Assembly: GCA_020845495.1 (NCBI GenBank)
Contig: JADLFM010000166.1
Location: 277,434-341,433, forward strand
Origin: Chloroflexota bacterium
GTDB lineage: Bacteria; Chloroflexota; UBA6077; JACCZL01
Reading direction: 5' to 3'
Length of the DNA: 64,000 nt
Part shown: positions 18,074 through 26,563 of the stretch, one piece after another
Layout of the letters: each line of letters opens with the position of its first letter
How positions within the stretch are numbered: position 1 is the stretch's first letter
The notes under the pieces: generated by a model
The model's database searches: none
What the model saw: the letters and a program-made list of their open reading frames with translations, nothing else
Told to the model about the DNA's origin: nothing
Position numbers and translations under genes: made by a program

Positions 18074-18186
18074 TCTGATGCGCGGCCCTGTTCCCACCAG
18101 GACCACCACCCGCCCACGCCCCGGGGACACCCACTCCGCGCTCTCGTCCGCTCGTCGCTCACCACTCACCCACTGAGGAGGGCTCC

Positions 18187-19422
18187 GTGCCCGCTGGCGC
18201 TGCTCCCACGCTGATCGTCCAGAAATATGGCGGCACATCGGTCGGCGATGCCGAAAAGATCAAGCGCGTCGCCCGACGCATCGCCGCCACGGCTGAAGCC
18301 GGCCATAGCGTCGTCGTGACGGTCTCGGCCATGGGTAAGACCACCGATCAGTTGCTGGCCCTGGCGCGGGAGGTCGCGCAGGAGCCAGACGATCGGGAGC
18401 TCGATCAATTGTTGGTGACCGGCGAGCAGGTATCGGCCAGCCTGATGGCCATGGCGCTGATGGACCGTGGGCAGCCATCCGTCTCGTTGACCGCCGCTCA
18501 GGCTGGCATCCGGACGACCCGTCTCTTCACCAAGGCCCGCATCACCGACATCCAGCCAGACCGCATCCGCCGCGAACTGGACGCCGGGCGGGTGCCGATC
18601 GTCACCGGGTTCCAGGGGATCACCGACGATCACGACATCACCACGCTCGGCCGCGGCGGGTCCGATACAACGGCCGTCGCACTAGCAGCGGCGCTCGGGG
18701 CCGAGCGTTGCGAGATCTACACGGACGTCGATGGGATCTATACCGCAGACCCCCGCATCGTCCCGAAGGCCCGCAAGCTCGACCAGATCTCGTATGAGGA
18801 GATGCTAGAATTGGCGAGCCTTGGGGCGCGGGTCATGCACCCTCGGGCCGTCGAACTCGGCGAGGTCTACGACGTACCGATCCTGGTACGCTCCAGCTTC
18901 TCGGATGCGCCGGGCACCCTGATCCATCGGATCGAGAACGTGGAAGTCCGTAAGAACGTTCGTGGCATCGCCCACGACACCGATGTCGCGAAGTTCCGTC
19001 TCGTCGACGTCCCGGATCGGCCGGGCGTCGCAGCCGCGATCTTCACTCCGCTTGCTGATGCCGGCATCAGCGTCGATACGATCGTCCAGAACACCAGCCT
19101 GGCCGGGAAAACCGACCTTTCATTCACCGTCGGCCGGGCCGATCAGGGCCGCACGGTGACGCTGGTCGAGTCGATCAAGGACAAGATCGGGGCAAAGAGC
19201 CTGGATCACTCGGACGGGTTGGCGAAAGTCTCGATTGTCGGGACCGGCATGCAGAGCGCGCCGGGCTACGCGGCCCGGATGTTCTCGACGCTCGCGGCCG
19301 CCGGCATCAACATCGACATGATCACCACGTCCGACATCCGGATTACCTGCATCATCGGAGCCGATCAGACCGAGGCTGCGATGCAGGCGCTCCACGCCGC
19401 CTTTGACCTCGATCAGGAGTAG
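18187..19422 (+). CDS. lysC: Aspartate kinase
   Basis: The GTG start is placed by GGAGG at 18177-18181 and gives 411 residues, the usual length for a monofunctional aspartokinase. It phosphorylates aspartate, the first step to Lys, Thr and Met. The kinase motif KYGGTSVGD begins near residue 13, and TDVDGIYTADPRIV is near 180. Two ACT domains follow (VPDRPGVAAAIF near 276 and VSIVGTGMQSAPGYAA near 350), so feedback control by Thr and/or Lys is expected. It sits 113 bp after thrB on the same strand. Confidence 0.97.
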   Translation: MPAGAAPTLIVQKYGGTSVGDAEKIKRVARRIAATAEAGHSVVVTVSAMGKTTDQLLALAREVAQEPDDRELDQLLVTGEQVSASLMAMALMDRGQPSVSLTAAQAGIRTTRLFTKARITDIQPDRIRRELDAGRVPIVTGFQGITDDHDITTLGRGGSDTTAVALAAALGAERCEIYTDVDGIYTADPRIVPKARKLDQISYEEMLELASLGARVMHPRAVELGEVYDVPILVRSSFSDAPGTLIHRIENVEVRKNVRGIAHDTDVAKFRLVDVPDRPGVAAAIFTPLADAGISVDTIVQNTSLAGKTDLSFTVGRADQGRTVTLVESIKDKIGAKSLDHSDGLAKVSIVGTGMQSAPGYAARMFSTLAAAGINIDMITTSDIRITCIIGADQTEAAMQALHAAFDLDQE

Positions 19423-19509
19423 AGCGGCCGCGCCGAATACCCCGTCAGGCACACGGATCTCGCGCTCAGCCGCGCCCTCATGGTCTGAAGGTGCCGCCTA
19501 CGCAGGTCA

Positions 19510-19618
19510 GGCATGAGATCACGCGACGTGTGCGCGGTTCGAGGTACGCTGTACACAGTCCGTCGCAGGTTGCAGGCGCGGCAGGCGTGAGATCACGCGG
19601 CGTGAGCGCGGTTCGAGG
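19510..19618. repeat. Direct repeat pair of about 35 bp downstream of lysC
   Basis: A segment beginning GGCATGAGATCACGCG at 19510-19544 recurs at 19583-19618 as GGCGTGAGATCACGCG, and both copies end in GCGCGGTTCGAGG. The match is about 90 percent by eye. The second copy overlaps the last codons of the minus-strand gene ending at 19593. GGTTCGA resembles a tRNA T-loop, but no tRNA folds here. Confidence 0.7.
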
Positions 19619-19937
19619 GCAGTCCTGCTGGGATACGGTCCCACGCACGGCCGGCTAGCTCGACGATCGAGACGCGCAGCCGAACGGCGTCGAGACGGGT
19701 CTCGGCAATAGCTCCGAACGGGACGTACAGCGGCCGTCGCTGGTCCGTGTCGACGACGAGCCAGAGATCGTCGAGGTCGGGCGCCGCGCGATGCGGGGTG
19801 GGCGCAACGGTCCGTACCTCAGTGAAATCTGCATCGGCATCGCCGTGTGGACAGGCGCAGACGATCTCGCGTGCCGTGCCGATCGACACGCAATCGATCG
19901 TCAGCACGGGAACGTCGAGGTCCACCGGAAAGCACAT
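19593..19937 (-). CDS. Hypothetical protein, PRC-barrel/DUF2171-like
   Basis: A 114-residue protein; the ATG at 19937 has an AAGGCGGTGAG-like ribosome binding site. The segment DLWLVVDTDQRRPLYVPFGAIAETRLDAVRLRV is beta-rich and recalls PRC-barrel or DUF2171 domains, where a pattern like LYVPFSAI then VRL recurs. The N-terminal half has two Cys in VCAC. There is no signal peptide. It stands alone between lysC and a divergent small gene. The family hint is weak and the function unknown. Confidence 0.5.
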   Translation of the reverse strand: MCFPVDLDVPVLTIDCVSIGTAREIVCACPHGDADADFTEVRTVAPTPHRAAPDLDDLWLVVDTDQRRPLYVPFGAIAETRLDAVRLRVSIVELAGRAWDRIPAGLPSNRAHAA

Positions 19938-20235
19938 GGCTCACCGCCTTTCCAGCGTCGTTCAGACGCCGATGTGGGATGAGGGCAGGCTCGGGTTCAT
20001 ATAGGGCAACGAGCGTGCCAGCGGGTTCGGTGCGCACACGGCACCCTCTCGTCCACGCCACACTACGAACGTGACGATCTCGTGACGGCCGCTTCCAGAT
20101 CTGACGCCGTCACCGCGTCGGGAACTCTGCATTTCGGGACATTTGGTCCCCCAAACCTGCACGGATCGCGATCTTCCCGGACACTGTCTGTGCAGAGCGG
20201 TATGGTGGAGACCGCCTACCCGGGAGTCTGGCCTG

Positions 20236-20529
20236 ATGATCGAACCCCGTTTGCCCGCACTTGACGTCGACGAGGCAGGAATTGTTCTCGCCCAACTGCG
20301 GACACTCATGCAGGACGGCGAGTGGCACAACTTGCTCGAGTTGTATCCCGCCGTGCAATCGCTCCACCCCAGCGTGGCCGTGCACGCGTTGGGAAAGAGC
20401 GAGCGCTTTGGCGGAATCACCCGCGACATCGTAAGCGGTCGGTACCGGGTGCTTGCCCGCGCCATCGAGTTTCTCGGATGCGCCGAACGTGGCCGCGGAC
20501 CAGATCGGGAGTTCCGCCTGCCCGAGTAG
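20236..20529 (+). CDS. Hypothetical small protein, possibly winged-helix-like
   Basis: The ATG at 20236 follows GGGAG, giving 97 residues. The helix-rich pattern LAQLRTLMQDGEWHNLLELY and SGRYRVLARAIEFLG resembles small winged-helix DNA-binding proteins, but no family is recognised. Codon use and base composition match the surroundings. The 298 bp upstream (19938-20235) hold no other recognised element. Downstream to 20801 is a convergent spacer with a weak GC-rich hairpin (20657-20702). Confidence 0.45.
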   Translation: MIEPRLPALDVDEAGIVLAQLRTLMQDGEWHNLLELYPAVQSLHPSVAVHALGKSERFGGITRDIVSGRYRVLARAIEFLGCAERGRGPDREFRLPE

Positions 20530-20801
20530 GCCGCAACCAGACCACATCGCACCAGCCCGGATAGGGGCCGAAAACCCGGAGAGATCGAAGGCACGTGCCG
20601 GTCATGCCGACCGGACCCTTCGCCCGAGATGGACCGATGCCTCTGGTCCGGGCACCGCCCGGCCAGGCCGAGGCTGTGGGTGCCTGACAGCCAGGGCCGG
20701 GCTAGTACTCCGCCAACGTGATGTTGAGGGGCACTACTCGAAGGCGCATGACCATCAAGATCAGCATGGCGAAGTACTAGCCCAGGTTGGGATGGTGGCG
20801 C

Positions 20802-23800
20802 TCAGGTCGAAGGAACTGGCGTCCGGCCGTGACCGCCAGCCTGGCTGGCAAGCTGCGCGGCTACGAGGCGAGCGTAGATGCCGCCGCTGGTCAGGAGTTC
20901 CTCGTGCGTGCCCTGCTCGGCGACACGGCCATCGTCGAGCACGACGATTCGGTCGGCATGGCGGACGGTCGAGAGGCGATGGGCGATGATAAGCGTCGTC
21001 CGTCCGTGCGTCAGCCGATCGATGGCGCCGCGGACCTGATGCTCGTTTTCCGCGTCCAGGTGTGACGTCGCCTCGTCGAGCACGAGAACCGGCGCATCTT
21101 TCAGCACCGCTCGGCCGATGGCGATTCGCTGTCGCTGCCCGCCCGAGAGGCTCACGCCCCGCTCACCGACGACCGTTTCGTAGCCCTCGGGCAGGCCCTC
21201 GACAAAGCCCTCGGCGTTCGCAGCTCGGGCCGCGGTGGCAAGCTCCTCGTCGGTGGCCGTCTCCCGACCTAGCCCGAGGTTGAAGCGCAGCGTGGCGTTG
21301 AACAGGTAGGTATCTTGCGCCACCAGCCCGATTCGTCGTCGAAGGTCGTCCAGGCGGTACTCGCGCAGATCGTGACCGTCGAGCACGATCCGGCCGGCCT
21401 GAGGATCCCAGAAACGCAGCAGCAGATGCGCCGCCGTGGTCTTGCCGGCTCCAGACCGGCCCACCAGCGCCACCGTTTCGCCCGGCTGGACCGTGAACGT
21501 GACGTCCCGAAGCGCCTGTGGCTCGCCGGGGCCGTACGCGAAGCTCACCCCCTCGAATGCGAGCGACGGCGCACCATCCAGGCGAGCAGCGTCCCACTCC
21601 CGATCGGCCGCCGCCTCATCGATGAGACTGAAGCGGTCACCCGCTTCGGCCACCGCGTCCAGGAGCAGACCGTCCAGCGACGGCGTGAGGCCATCGGCCG
21701 GCGTCGGGCTCGCAGACCGGATCGGCCCGCCATCCGCAGACACGGCGGCCAACTGGCCCGAGCGGCCGGCCGTCAAAGCCTCCGCTCCCACCCCAGGTCC
21801 GTCGAGGAGCGTGACCGGCTCATCATGCACCGCGAAGATGCGGCGGCTGGCCGCGAGTGTTTCGGCCAGTTGCTTGCCGATCTTGGCCACGTCTGACACC
21901 GGTCCGAATGATGCGAACGCCAGCAGCGTGGCCAGCGGCAGGTAGGTCGGCGCGACGAGCCCCTGGCCGGCCAGGAGTGCGCCGGTTACCAGCACGGCCA
22001 GTCCGCCAAACGCCGTTAGCGCCTCGATGACGGCTGCCTGGACAGTCTGATGCCGCGCGAAGCGGAGTTGGAATCCCGACAGCCGACGGCCGTCGCGCTC
22101 GATCTCCTGGAGGCGAGCCGGTCCGCGTTGAAACGCGACGATGGTCCGCAGCCCCTGGACGCTATCCACCATGCGAGCACTGACGTCGCCAAGGGCATCG
22201 CGGGCCTCGGCGGCGACCCGCTCGGTCGAGCGGCCTGCAACAATGGGGCTCAGGCCGACCAGCGCCAGGAACGGGATCAGGACCAGCGCGAGCAGCGGCG
22301 ACATCCACGCCAGCACGATCAGGACGCCGCCAGGGATCAGCACCGCGACGAAGGCCGGCGCGATGGTGTGAGCGAAGAAGTACTCGATCAACTCGACGTC
22401 GGCTGTTGCTGCACTCACGAGATCGCCGGAGCGGCGGCGCAGCAAGATGCCCGGCGCGAGCGGATCGAGGGTATCGTACAGGTCGATTCGCATCTCGGAG
22501 AGCAGCCGGTAGGCGAGATCGTGGGCCAGCCACGATTCGGCCCAGGTCAGGAACGCCGCCAGCGGCACCAGCACGCCAAGCGCCCAGAGCCACGGCGTGA
22601 GGTTGCCGTCTATCGCCACCTGCCGAACCAGCAACGAGCCAACGACGCCAAGCCCGACGACCGCGCCGGCGTGGAGCAGACCCAGCACAAAGACGATCAC
22701 CTGGGTGCCCTTCCAGGGGCCAACCAGGCCGAGCAGGCGCCGCCAGACCGTCAGCACGGGCAGCCGCGCGGATGAGAGCAGCACACCGCCGACATCCGAT
22801 ACCGGCTGCGCTGCATCGCGCTCGCCAGGGCTCGAGCCATCGTGCAGGCGCGCACCTGTCGCCGCGTCCTCTGCCAGCCGTCCCGGTGGCCGTCCGTCCT
22901 CGGGCGCTGACTGGTTGGCGACGCTCAGGCTGGAGTACGGCACCGCTACCCTGGCCGGCTGCACGAGGTCGCGGTCCTCGGCGGCCGGCTCCAGCAGATC
23001 GTCGACCGGCAGCGGTTCCTCTTGTTGAAGCGCCATCAGTCGAGCATAGGTACCGCCGTGTGCCATCAAGTCGGCGTGGCGGCCGCTCTCGGCGATGCGC
23101 CCGTCTTCGATGACGAGGATCCGGTCCGCATTGATGACGCTCGACAGGCGGTGGGCAATCACCAGGGTCGTTCGGCCGACCTGGAGCCGATCGAGCGCCT
23201 GTTGAATGAGCGCCTCGTTCTCAGCATCAACGCTCGACAGTGCCTCGTCGAGAATGAGGATCGGAGCGTCGCGGAGGAGCGCGCGGGCGATGGCGATACG
23301 CTGGCGCTGACCACCCGAGAGACGAGCGCCGCGCTCGCCGACGACGGTATCGTAGCCAGCCGGTAGCGCCATGATGAAGTCGTGGGCATTGGCGGTGCGG
23401 GCGGCAGCCTCCAACTGCTCTTGCGTGGCATCGCCCTTGCCGACGAGCAGGTTCTCCCGCACCGTGCCGTGAAATAGGTACGTATCCTGCGCCACGACGG
23501 CGATCTGGCGACGCACCACGTCGAGCGAAAGTTCGCGCACGTCGTGGCCGCCAAGGAGCACCCGTCCCGCACCTGGATCGAAGAAGCGCAAGAGCAGCCA
23601 GACGAGGGTCGACTTGCCGGCCCCGCTCGGTCCGACGACTGCCAGCGTCTCGCCGTGCTCGAGGGCGAACGACACGTCGCGCAAGACCTCCGTTCTTCGC
23701 CCGGGATACGCGAAGGACACGTGGTCGAAGGCAAGTTCGGGGGTAAGGTCGGACTCGCCGATGGCACGCCCATCGCCAGCAGGATCGCGGACGTCCGGCG

Positions 23801-24746
23801 GCGCGTCGAGGAGGCCGTAAATGCCCTCTGTCGCCGACATGGCGATCATCCCGCGATGGTAGAGCGCGGTCAACTCGCGGAGCGGACGAAACACCTCAAC
23901 GCCCAGCATCAGCACCACGATGAGGGTCCGAAGGTCCAGGGTACCCTGCTCGACCCGCACGGCGCCCCAGCCAAGCGCGATGGCCGCGCCAGCCGAGATC
24001 CCGAGCACGGTCACGCCGCTGGTCACGATGTTCGCCGCGAGCACGAGCATCGTACTGCGGTACAGGCCGCGGGCACGCTCGGCCAGTAGCGCACCGTGGC
24101 TCCGGCTCCGCCCGAACACCTTGAGTGTCGGGAGCCCCTGGATACCATCGAGCAGATCGTTGCCGAGCGCGGCGTAGGCATCGCGGCGGTACAGGGCGCT
24201 GTCGTGGTTCCAGCGGTGGAACAGGGCCGGCACGATCAGGGTGAACAGCGCGAACACCAGGAAGATGAGCGCCGTCGTGAGATCCAGGAACGCCATGAAG
24301 CCGAACACGATCAGCGGCGTCAGGGCAGCTACCAGCAGTTGGGGCAGATACTGGCCGAAGAACGTCTCGAGCAGTTCGACGCCCTCGACGAGGCTGAGCA
24401 GCACGCCTCCGGTCCGCCGCTGGTCGATCGGGCCAGGTCCGAGGTTCAGGATGTGGCGGTACAACTGATCGCGCAGGCGAACCTTCATCTCGGCGGCGGT
24501 CCGGTTCGCGACTTCGTCCCGCCAGACCTGGACGAGTGCCCGCGCCGCGATCAAGACGAGGATGGCGGCGACCGACCCAAGCATCGAGTCAAGCGGCTGG
24601 CCGCGGATGACTGCCGCGATGACGAGGCCCGAGAGCGCGAGGCGGGCGAGGTTGAGCGGCAGCCCGGCCAGCCCGATCAGCGCGGCGAACAGGATCCGGA
24701 GCCGCAGCCCCTGCGTCATCGCGAAGAGACGGAAGTCGAAGTACAT
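20802..24746 (-). CDS. Double ABC exporter: two membrane-ATPase halves fused in one polypeptide (CydD/CydC-like layout)
   Basis: The product has 1314 residues, about twice a bacterial half-exporter. The first half has membrane spans in residues 1-310 and an ATPase with Walker A VGPSGAGKST near 373, LSGGQ near 475 and Walker B ILILDEALSSVD. A Pro/Asp/Ala-rich linker of about 90 residues follows. The second half has membrane spans from about 670 to 960, an extra linker of about 90 residues, then an ATPase with VGRSGAGKTT near 1097, LSGGQ near 1199 and VLVLDEATSHLD. Both ATPase sites look complete. The first half resembles CydD-type exporters in which each ABC unit fills one side of a heterodimer. 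The substrate is unknown; a cysteine/glutathione-type or multidrug role is possible. No cytochrome bd genes are adjacent. Confidence 0.88.
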   Translation of the reverse strand: MYFDFRLFAMTQGLRLRILFAALIGLAGLPLNLARLALSGLVIAAVIRGQPLDSMLGSVAAILVLIAARALVQVWRDEVANRTAAEMKVRLRDQLYRHILNLGPGPIDQRRTGGVLLSLVEGVELLETFFGQYLPQLLVAALTPLIVFGFMAFLDLTTALIFLVFALFTLIVPALFHRWNHDSALYRRDAYAALGNDLLDGIQGLPTLKVFGRSRSHGALLAERARGLYRSTMLVLAANIVTSGVTVLGISAGAAIALGWGAVRVEQGTLDLRTLIVVLMLGVEVFRPLRELTALYHRGMIAMSATEGIYGLLDAPPDVRDPAGDGRAIGESDLTPELAFDHVSFAYPGRRTEVLRDVSFALEHGETLAVVGPSGAGKSTLVWLLLRFFDPGAGRVLLGGHDVRELSLDVVRRQIAVVAQDTYLFHGTVRENLLVGKGDATQEQLEAAARTANAHDFIMALPAGYDTVVGERGARLSGGQRQRIAIARALLRDAPILILDEALSSVDAENEALIQQALDRLQVGRTTLVIAHRLSSVINADRILVIEDGRIAESGRHADLMAHGGTYARLMALQQEEPLPVDDLLEPAAEDRDLVQPARVAVPYSSLSVANQSAPEDGRPPGRLAEDAATGARLHDGSSPGERDAAQPVSDVGGVLLSSARLPVLTVWRRLLGLVGPWKGTQVIVFVLGLLHAGAVVGLGVVGSLLVRQVAIDGNLTPWLWALGVLVPLAAFLTWAESWLAHDLAYRLLSEMRIDLYDTLDPLAPGILLRRRSGDLVSAATADVELIEYFFAHTIAPAFVAVLIPGGVLIVLAWMSPLLALVLIPFLALVGLSPIVAGRSTERVAAEARDALGDVSARMVDSVQGLRTIVAFQRGPARLQEIERDGRRLSGFQLRFARHQTVQAAVIEALTAFGGLAVLVTGALLAGQGLVAPTYLPLATLLAFASFGPVSDVAKIGKQLAETLAASRRIFAVHDEPVTLLDGPGVGAEALTAGRSGQLAAVSADGGPIRSASPTPADGLTPSLDGLLLDAVAEAGDRFSLIDEAAADREWDAARLDGAPSLAFEGVSFAYGPGEPQALRDVTFTVQPGETVALVGRSGAGKTTAAHLLLRFWDPQAGRIVLDGHDLREYRLDDLRRRIGLVAQDTYLFNATLRFNLGLGRETATDEELATAARAANAEGFVEGLPEGYETVVGERGVSLSGGQRQRIAIGRAVLKDAPVLVLDEATSHLDAENEHQVRGAIDRLTHGRTTLIIAHRLSTVRHADRIVVLDDGRVAEQGTHEELLTSGGIYARLVAAQLASQAGGHGRTPVPST

Positions 24747-24820
24747 CGCGGCCCCTCAGCCACCGCCGGCATGGGGCCGGGCGGGGAATGTCTACGAGGC
24801 AGCGTAGCAGGGTCGGACGC

Positions 24821-24842
24821 CAGTTGCAAAACCTTGCAACTG
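24821..24842. promoter_or_regulatory. Perfect 9-bp inverted repeat, candidate operator
   Basis: CAGTTGCAA, a 4-bp spacer (AACC) and TTGCAACTG form a perfect dyad 75 bp upstream of the ABC exporter start and about 195 bp before the divergent GIY-YIG gene. It is AT-richer than its surroundings. Its length and symmetry fit a dimeric repressor site; a short hairpin is the alternative. The rest of 24747-25036 shows only the GGAGG before the gene at 25037. Confidence 0.45.
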
Positions 24843-25036
24843 GGGTGTCGGTCGAGGCTGCGCGCAGCGATGAGTCAGACGACCGCCCAGTCAGAGTGAC
24901 GGGCGGTACAAATGATCCTTGCTATGCCGCGCGGTGGAGATGCATCATAGACAAGAATGCGGCGCGGCCGCTGCGGGCACCCGCTGCGGAGCGGGCCGAG
25001 GACGAGCCTGTGCCCGCGATTTCGGAGGTACCGTGC

Positions 25037-25936
25037 ATGCACGCCTTCCCACTTGGTGTTTCAGAATGCCTCGCCTACTACGTCTACCTGCTGATCGATC
25101 CGCGCGACAATTCGGTGTTCTATGTTGGAAAAGGGACGGCGAATCGCTGCTTCGCACACACAGCCGAGGCCCATCACGTCCAGGCTGACTCGGTGGGCGA
25201 CTACGCCAAGCTAACGCGCATCCGTGCGATCGAGGCGGCACACTTTGACGTCCGTATCGAACTGTTGCGGCATGGGTTGAGCGAGCATGACGCCCTGCTC
25301 ATCGAGGCGGCGGCCATCGACCTGCTCGGACTATCTGGCCTCGAGAACCGCGTCGTCGGCCACGGCGCCGCTGACCTCGGTCGAATGTCACTAGATGACG
25401 TCGCTGCTCGGTATGGCGCTAAGCCCATCACGATTAGCCCCGAGCATCGGGTCGTCCTGATCCGAATCAGCCAACAGTTCGAGCAAGGCATGTCCGACGA
25501 CGAGCTATACGAGGCTACCCGTAAATGGTGGCGGATGGCGGCTCGACGATCGCGCGTTGGTGGTCCAGCGGCGCCCGAGTACGCACTTGCGGTCTACGCT
25601 GGAGTTGTGCGCGCGGTCTACCGAATTCGCAGCTGGGAGCAAGCGACCGAACGAGACGTCACGAACGAGAAATGGCTTGGTCGCTGGAAATTCCAAGGCG
25701 AACGTGATGCGGGCATGGAAGATCGCTATCTGAATGGGGACGTGTCCGTGTACCTCCACAACGGCAACGGCCACCATCCGTCCCAAAATCCCCTGAAGTT
25801 CGTCAATTGCAATCACCCCCTGAGCCGGCAGAATGCGCGCGAAGCCTGCGAGTGCGAGCAGACGTCCGATCTGCCGCTCAGTATCCCCCACCCTCCCTGC
25901 AGACCCCCACGGACACGCCGCCTATACTCGGACTAG
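25037..25936 (+). CDS. GIY-YIG nuclease-like protein (LEM-3/COG3680-like)
   Basis: The ATG at 25037 is fixed by GGAGG at 25024-25028; an open frame extends further upstream but has no support. The product has 299 residues. The N-terminal domain has the GIY-YIG pattern as AYYVYLLIDPRDNSVFYVGKG at about 14-34, followed by R, H and E positions (NRCFAHTAEAH, ALLIEAAAIDLLG) as in LEM-3-like GIY-YIG proteins. The middle and C-terminal parts have no recognised domain; WLGRWKFQGERDAGMEDRY repeats the feel of DUF regions found after this nuclease. GC content and codon use are lower here than in neighbouring genes, a sign of transfer. Role unknown; DNA cleavage is inferred from the fold. It is divergent from the exporter. 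Confidence 0.7.
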   Translation: MHAFPLGVSECLAYYVYLLIDPRDNSVFYVGKGTANRCFAHTAEAHHVQADSVGDYAKLTRIRAIEAAHFDVRIELLRHGLSEHDALLIEAAAIDLLGLSGLENRVVGHGAADLGRMSLDDVAARYGAKPITISPEHRVVLIRISQQFEQGMSDDELYEATRKWWRMAARRSRVGGPAAPEYALAVYAGVVRAVYRIRSWEQATERDVTNEKWLGRWKFQGERDAGMEDRYLNGDVSVYLHNGNGHHPSQNPLKFVNCNHPLSRQNAREACECEQTSDLPLSIPHPPCRPPRTRRLYSD

Positions 25937-25975
25937 CGCGTCGCCGACCGTTCGTGTGCAACGTGCAGGAGGGAC

Positions 25976-26371
25976 ATGATGGGCGGGTTCGTCTCGAAGC
26001 TCCTCGGCATCGTCCTGGCCGGGGGCGGCCTCTGGTGGCTGTGGCACTGGCTCCATCCCGCGCCGGAGCGCATCCAGATCGTCTCGCCGGCCCAGAATGC
26101 CACCGTCCATAGCCCGGTCACGATCCACGGGATCGGCAGCGCCATCTTCGAAAACACGCTCGGGGTGCGGGTGCGCGACGAAAGCGGAACGGTGATCGGC
26201 GCCGGCAGCGTGCTCGTCAACGCCCTGCCGGGCAACCGTGGTCCGTTCACCGGGCACGTCGACTACACCCTCACCGGCCCATCTCAGTACGGCCGGATCG
26301 AGGTGTACGACAGCAGCCCGCGCGATGGCGGCCTGATCCACCTCTCGTCGGTCGAGGTTACCCTGGCCTAA
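25976..26371 (+). CDS. Small membrane-anchored protein with Gmad2/bacterial Ig-like domain
   Basis: The ATG at 25976 follows GGAGGGAC, giving 131 residues. An N-terminal hydrophobic anchor (LLGIVLAGGGLWWLWHWL) is followed by IQIVSPAQNATVHSPVTIHG, the entry of Gmad2-type immunoglobulin-like domains found in spore-germination-associated and cell-surface proteins. The sequence ends with LIHLSSVEVTLA, the closing strand. TATACT at 25923-25928 could be its -10 box. Probably an extracytoplasmic structural protein. Confidence 0.7.
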   Translation: MMGGFVSKLLGIVLAGGGLWWLWHWLHPAPERIQIVSPAQNATVHSPVTIHGIGSAIFENTLGVRVRDESGTVIGAGSVLVNALPGNRGPFTGHVDYTLTGPSQYGRIEVYDSSPRDGGLIHLSSVEVTLA

Positions 26372-26383
26372 CAGGGCTCGTTG

Positions 26384-26553
26384 CCCTCACTCCCGGCCCC
26401 GTTTCCCGCACGCGGGCGAAGGGGAGCAGACGGCGCGCTCGCTGAGCTTCCGAAGCCTCGCGCTCCGTACCTGGAGGCTGAACCTGGAGGCCGATCGGAC
26501 CTCCCGTTCGTCTCTCCTCTCCCGCGTGCGGGAGAGGGGCCGGGGGTGAGGGG
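26384..26553. repeat. MITE-like element with long terminal inverted repeats
   Basis: The left arm at 26384-26426 begins CCCTCACTCCCGGCCCC. The right arm at 26514-26553 is its near reverse complement, ending GGCCGGGGGTGAGGGG. Each arm also contains its own small dyad around CCCGCACGCGGG or CCCGCGTGCGGG. About 87 bp lie between the arms. Such arms recur in many GC-rich genomes as dispersed palindromic units; here the element separates two convergent genes and could also act as a terminator. Confidence 0.7.
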
Positions 26554-26563
26554 AAGCACAGCC

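Noticed and set aside
19510..19618. tRNA gene suggested by GGTTCGA segments
   Set aside because: No acceptor stem, D-loop or anticodon arm can be formed around either copy; it is a direct repeat.
20657..20702. Bidirectional terminator GCCCGGCC/GGCCGGGC
   Set aside because: Only 8 bp with a 30-base loop and no T-run; too weak to list as a feature.
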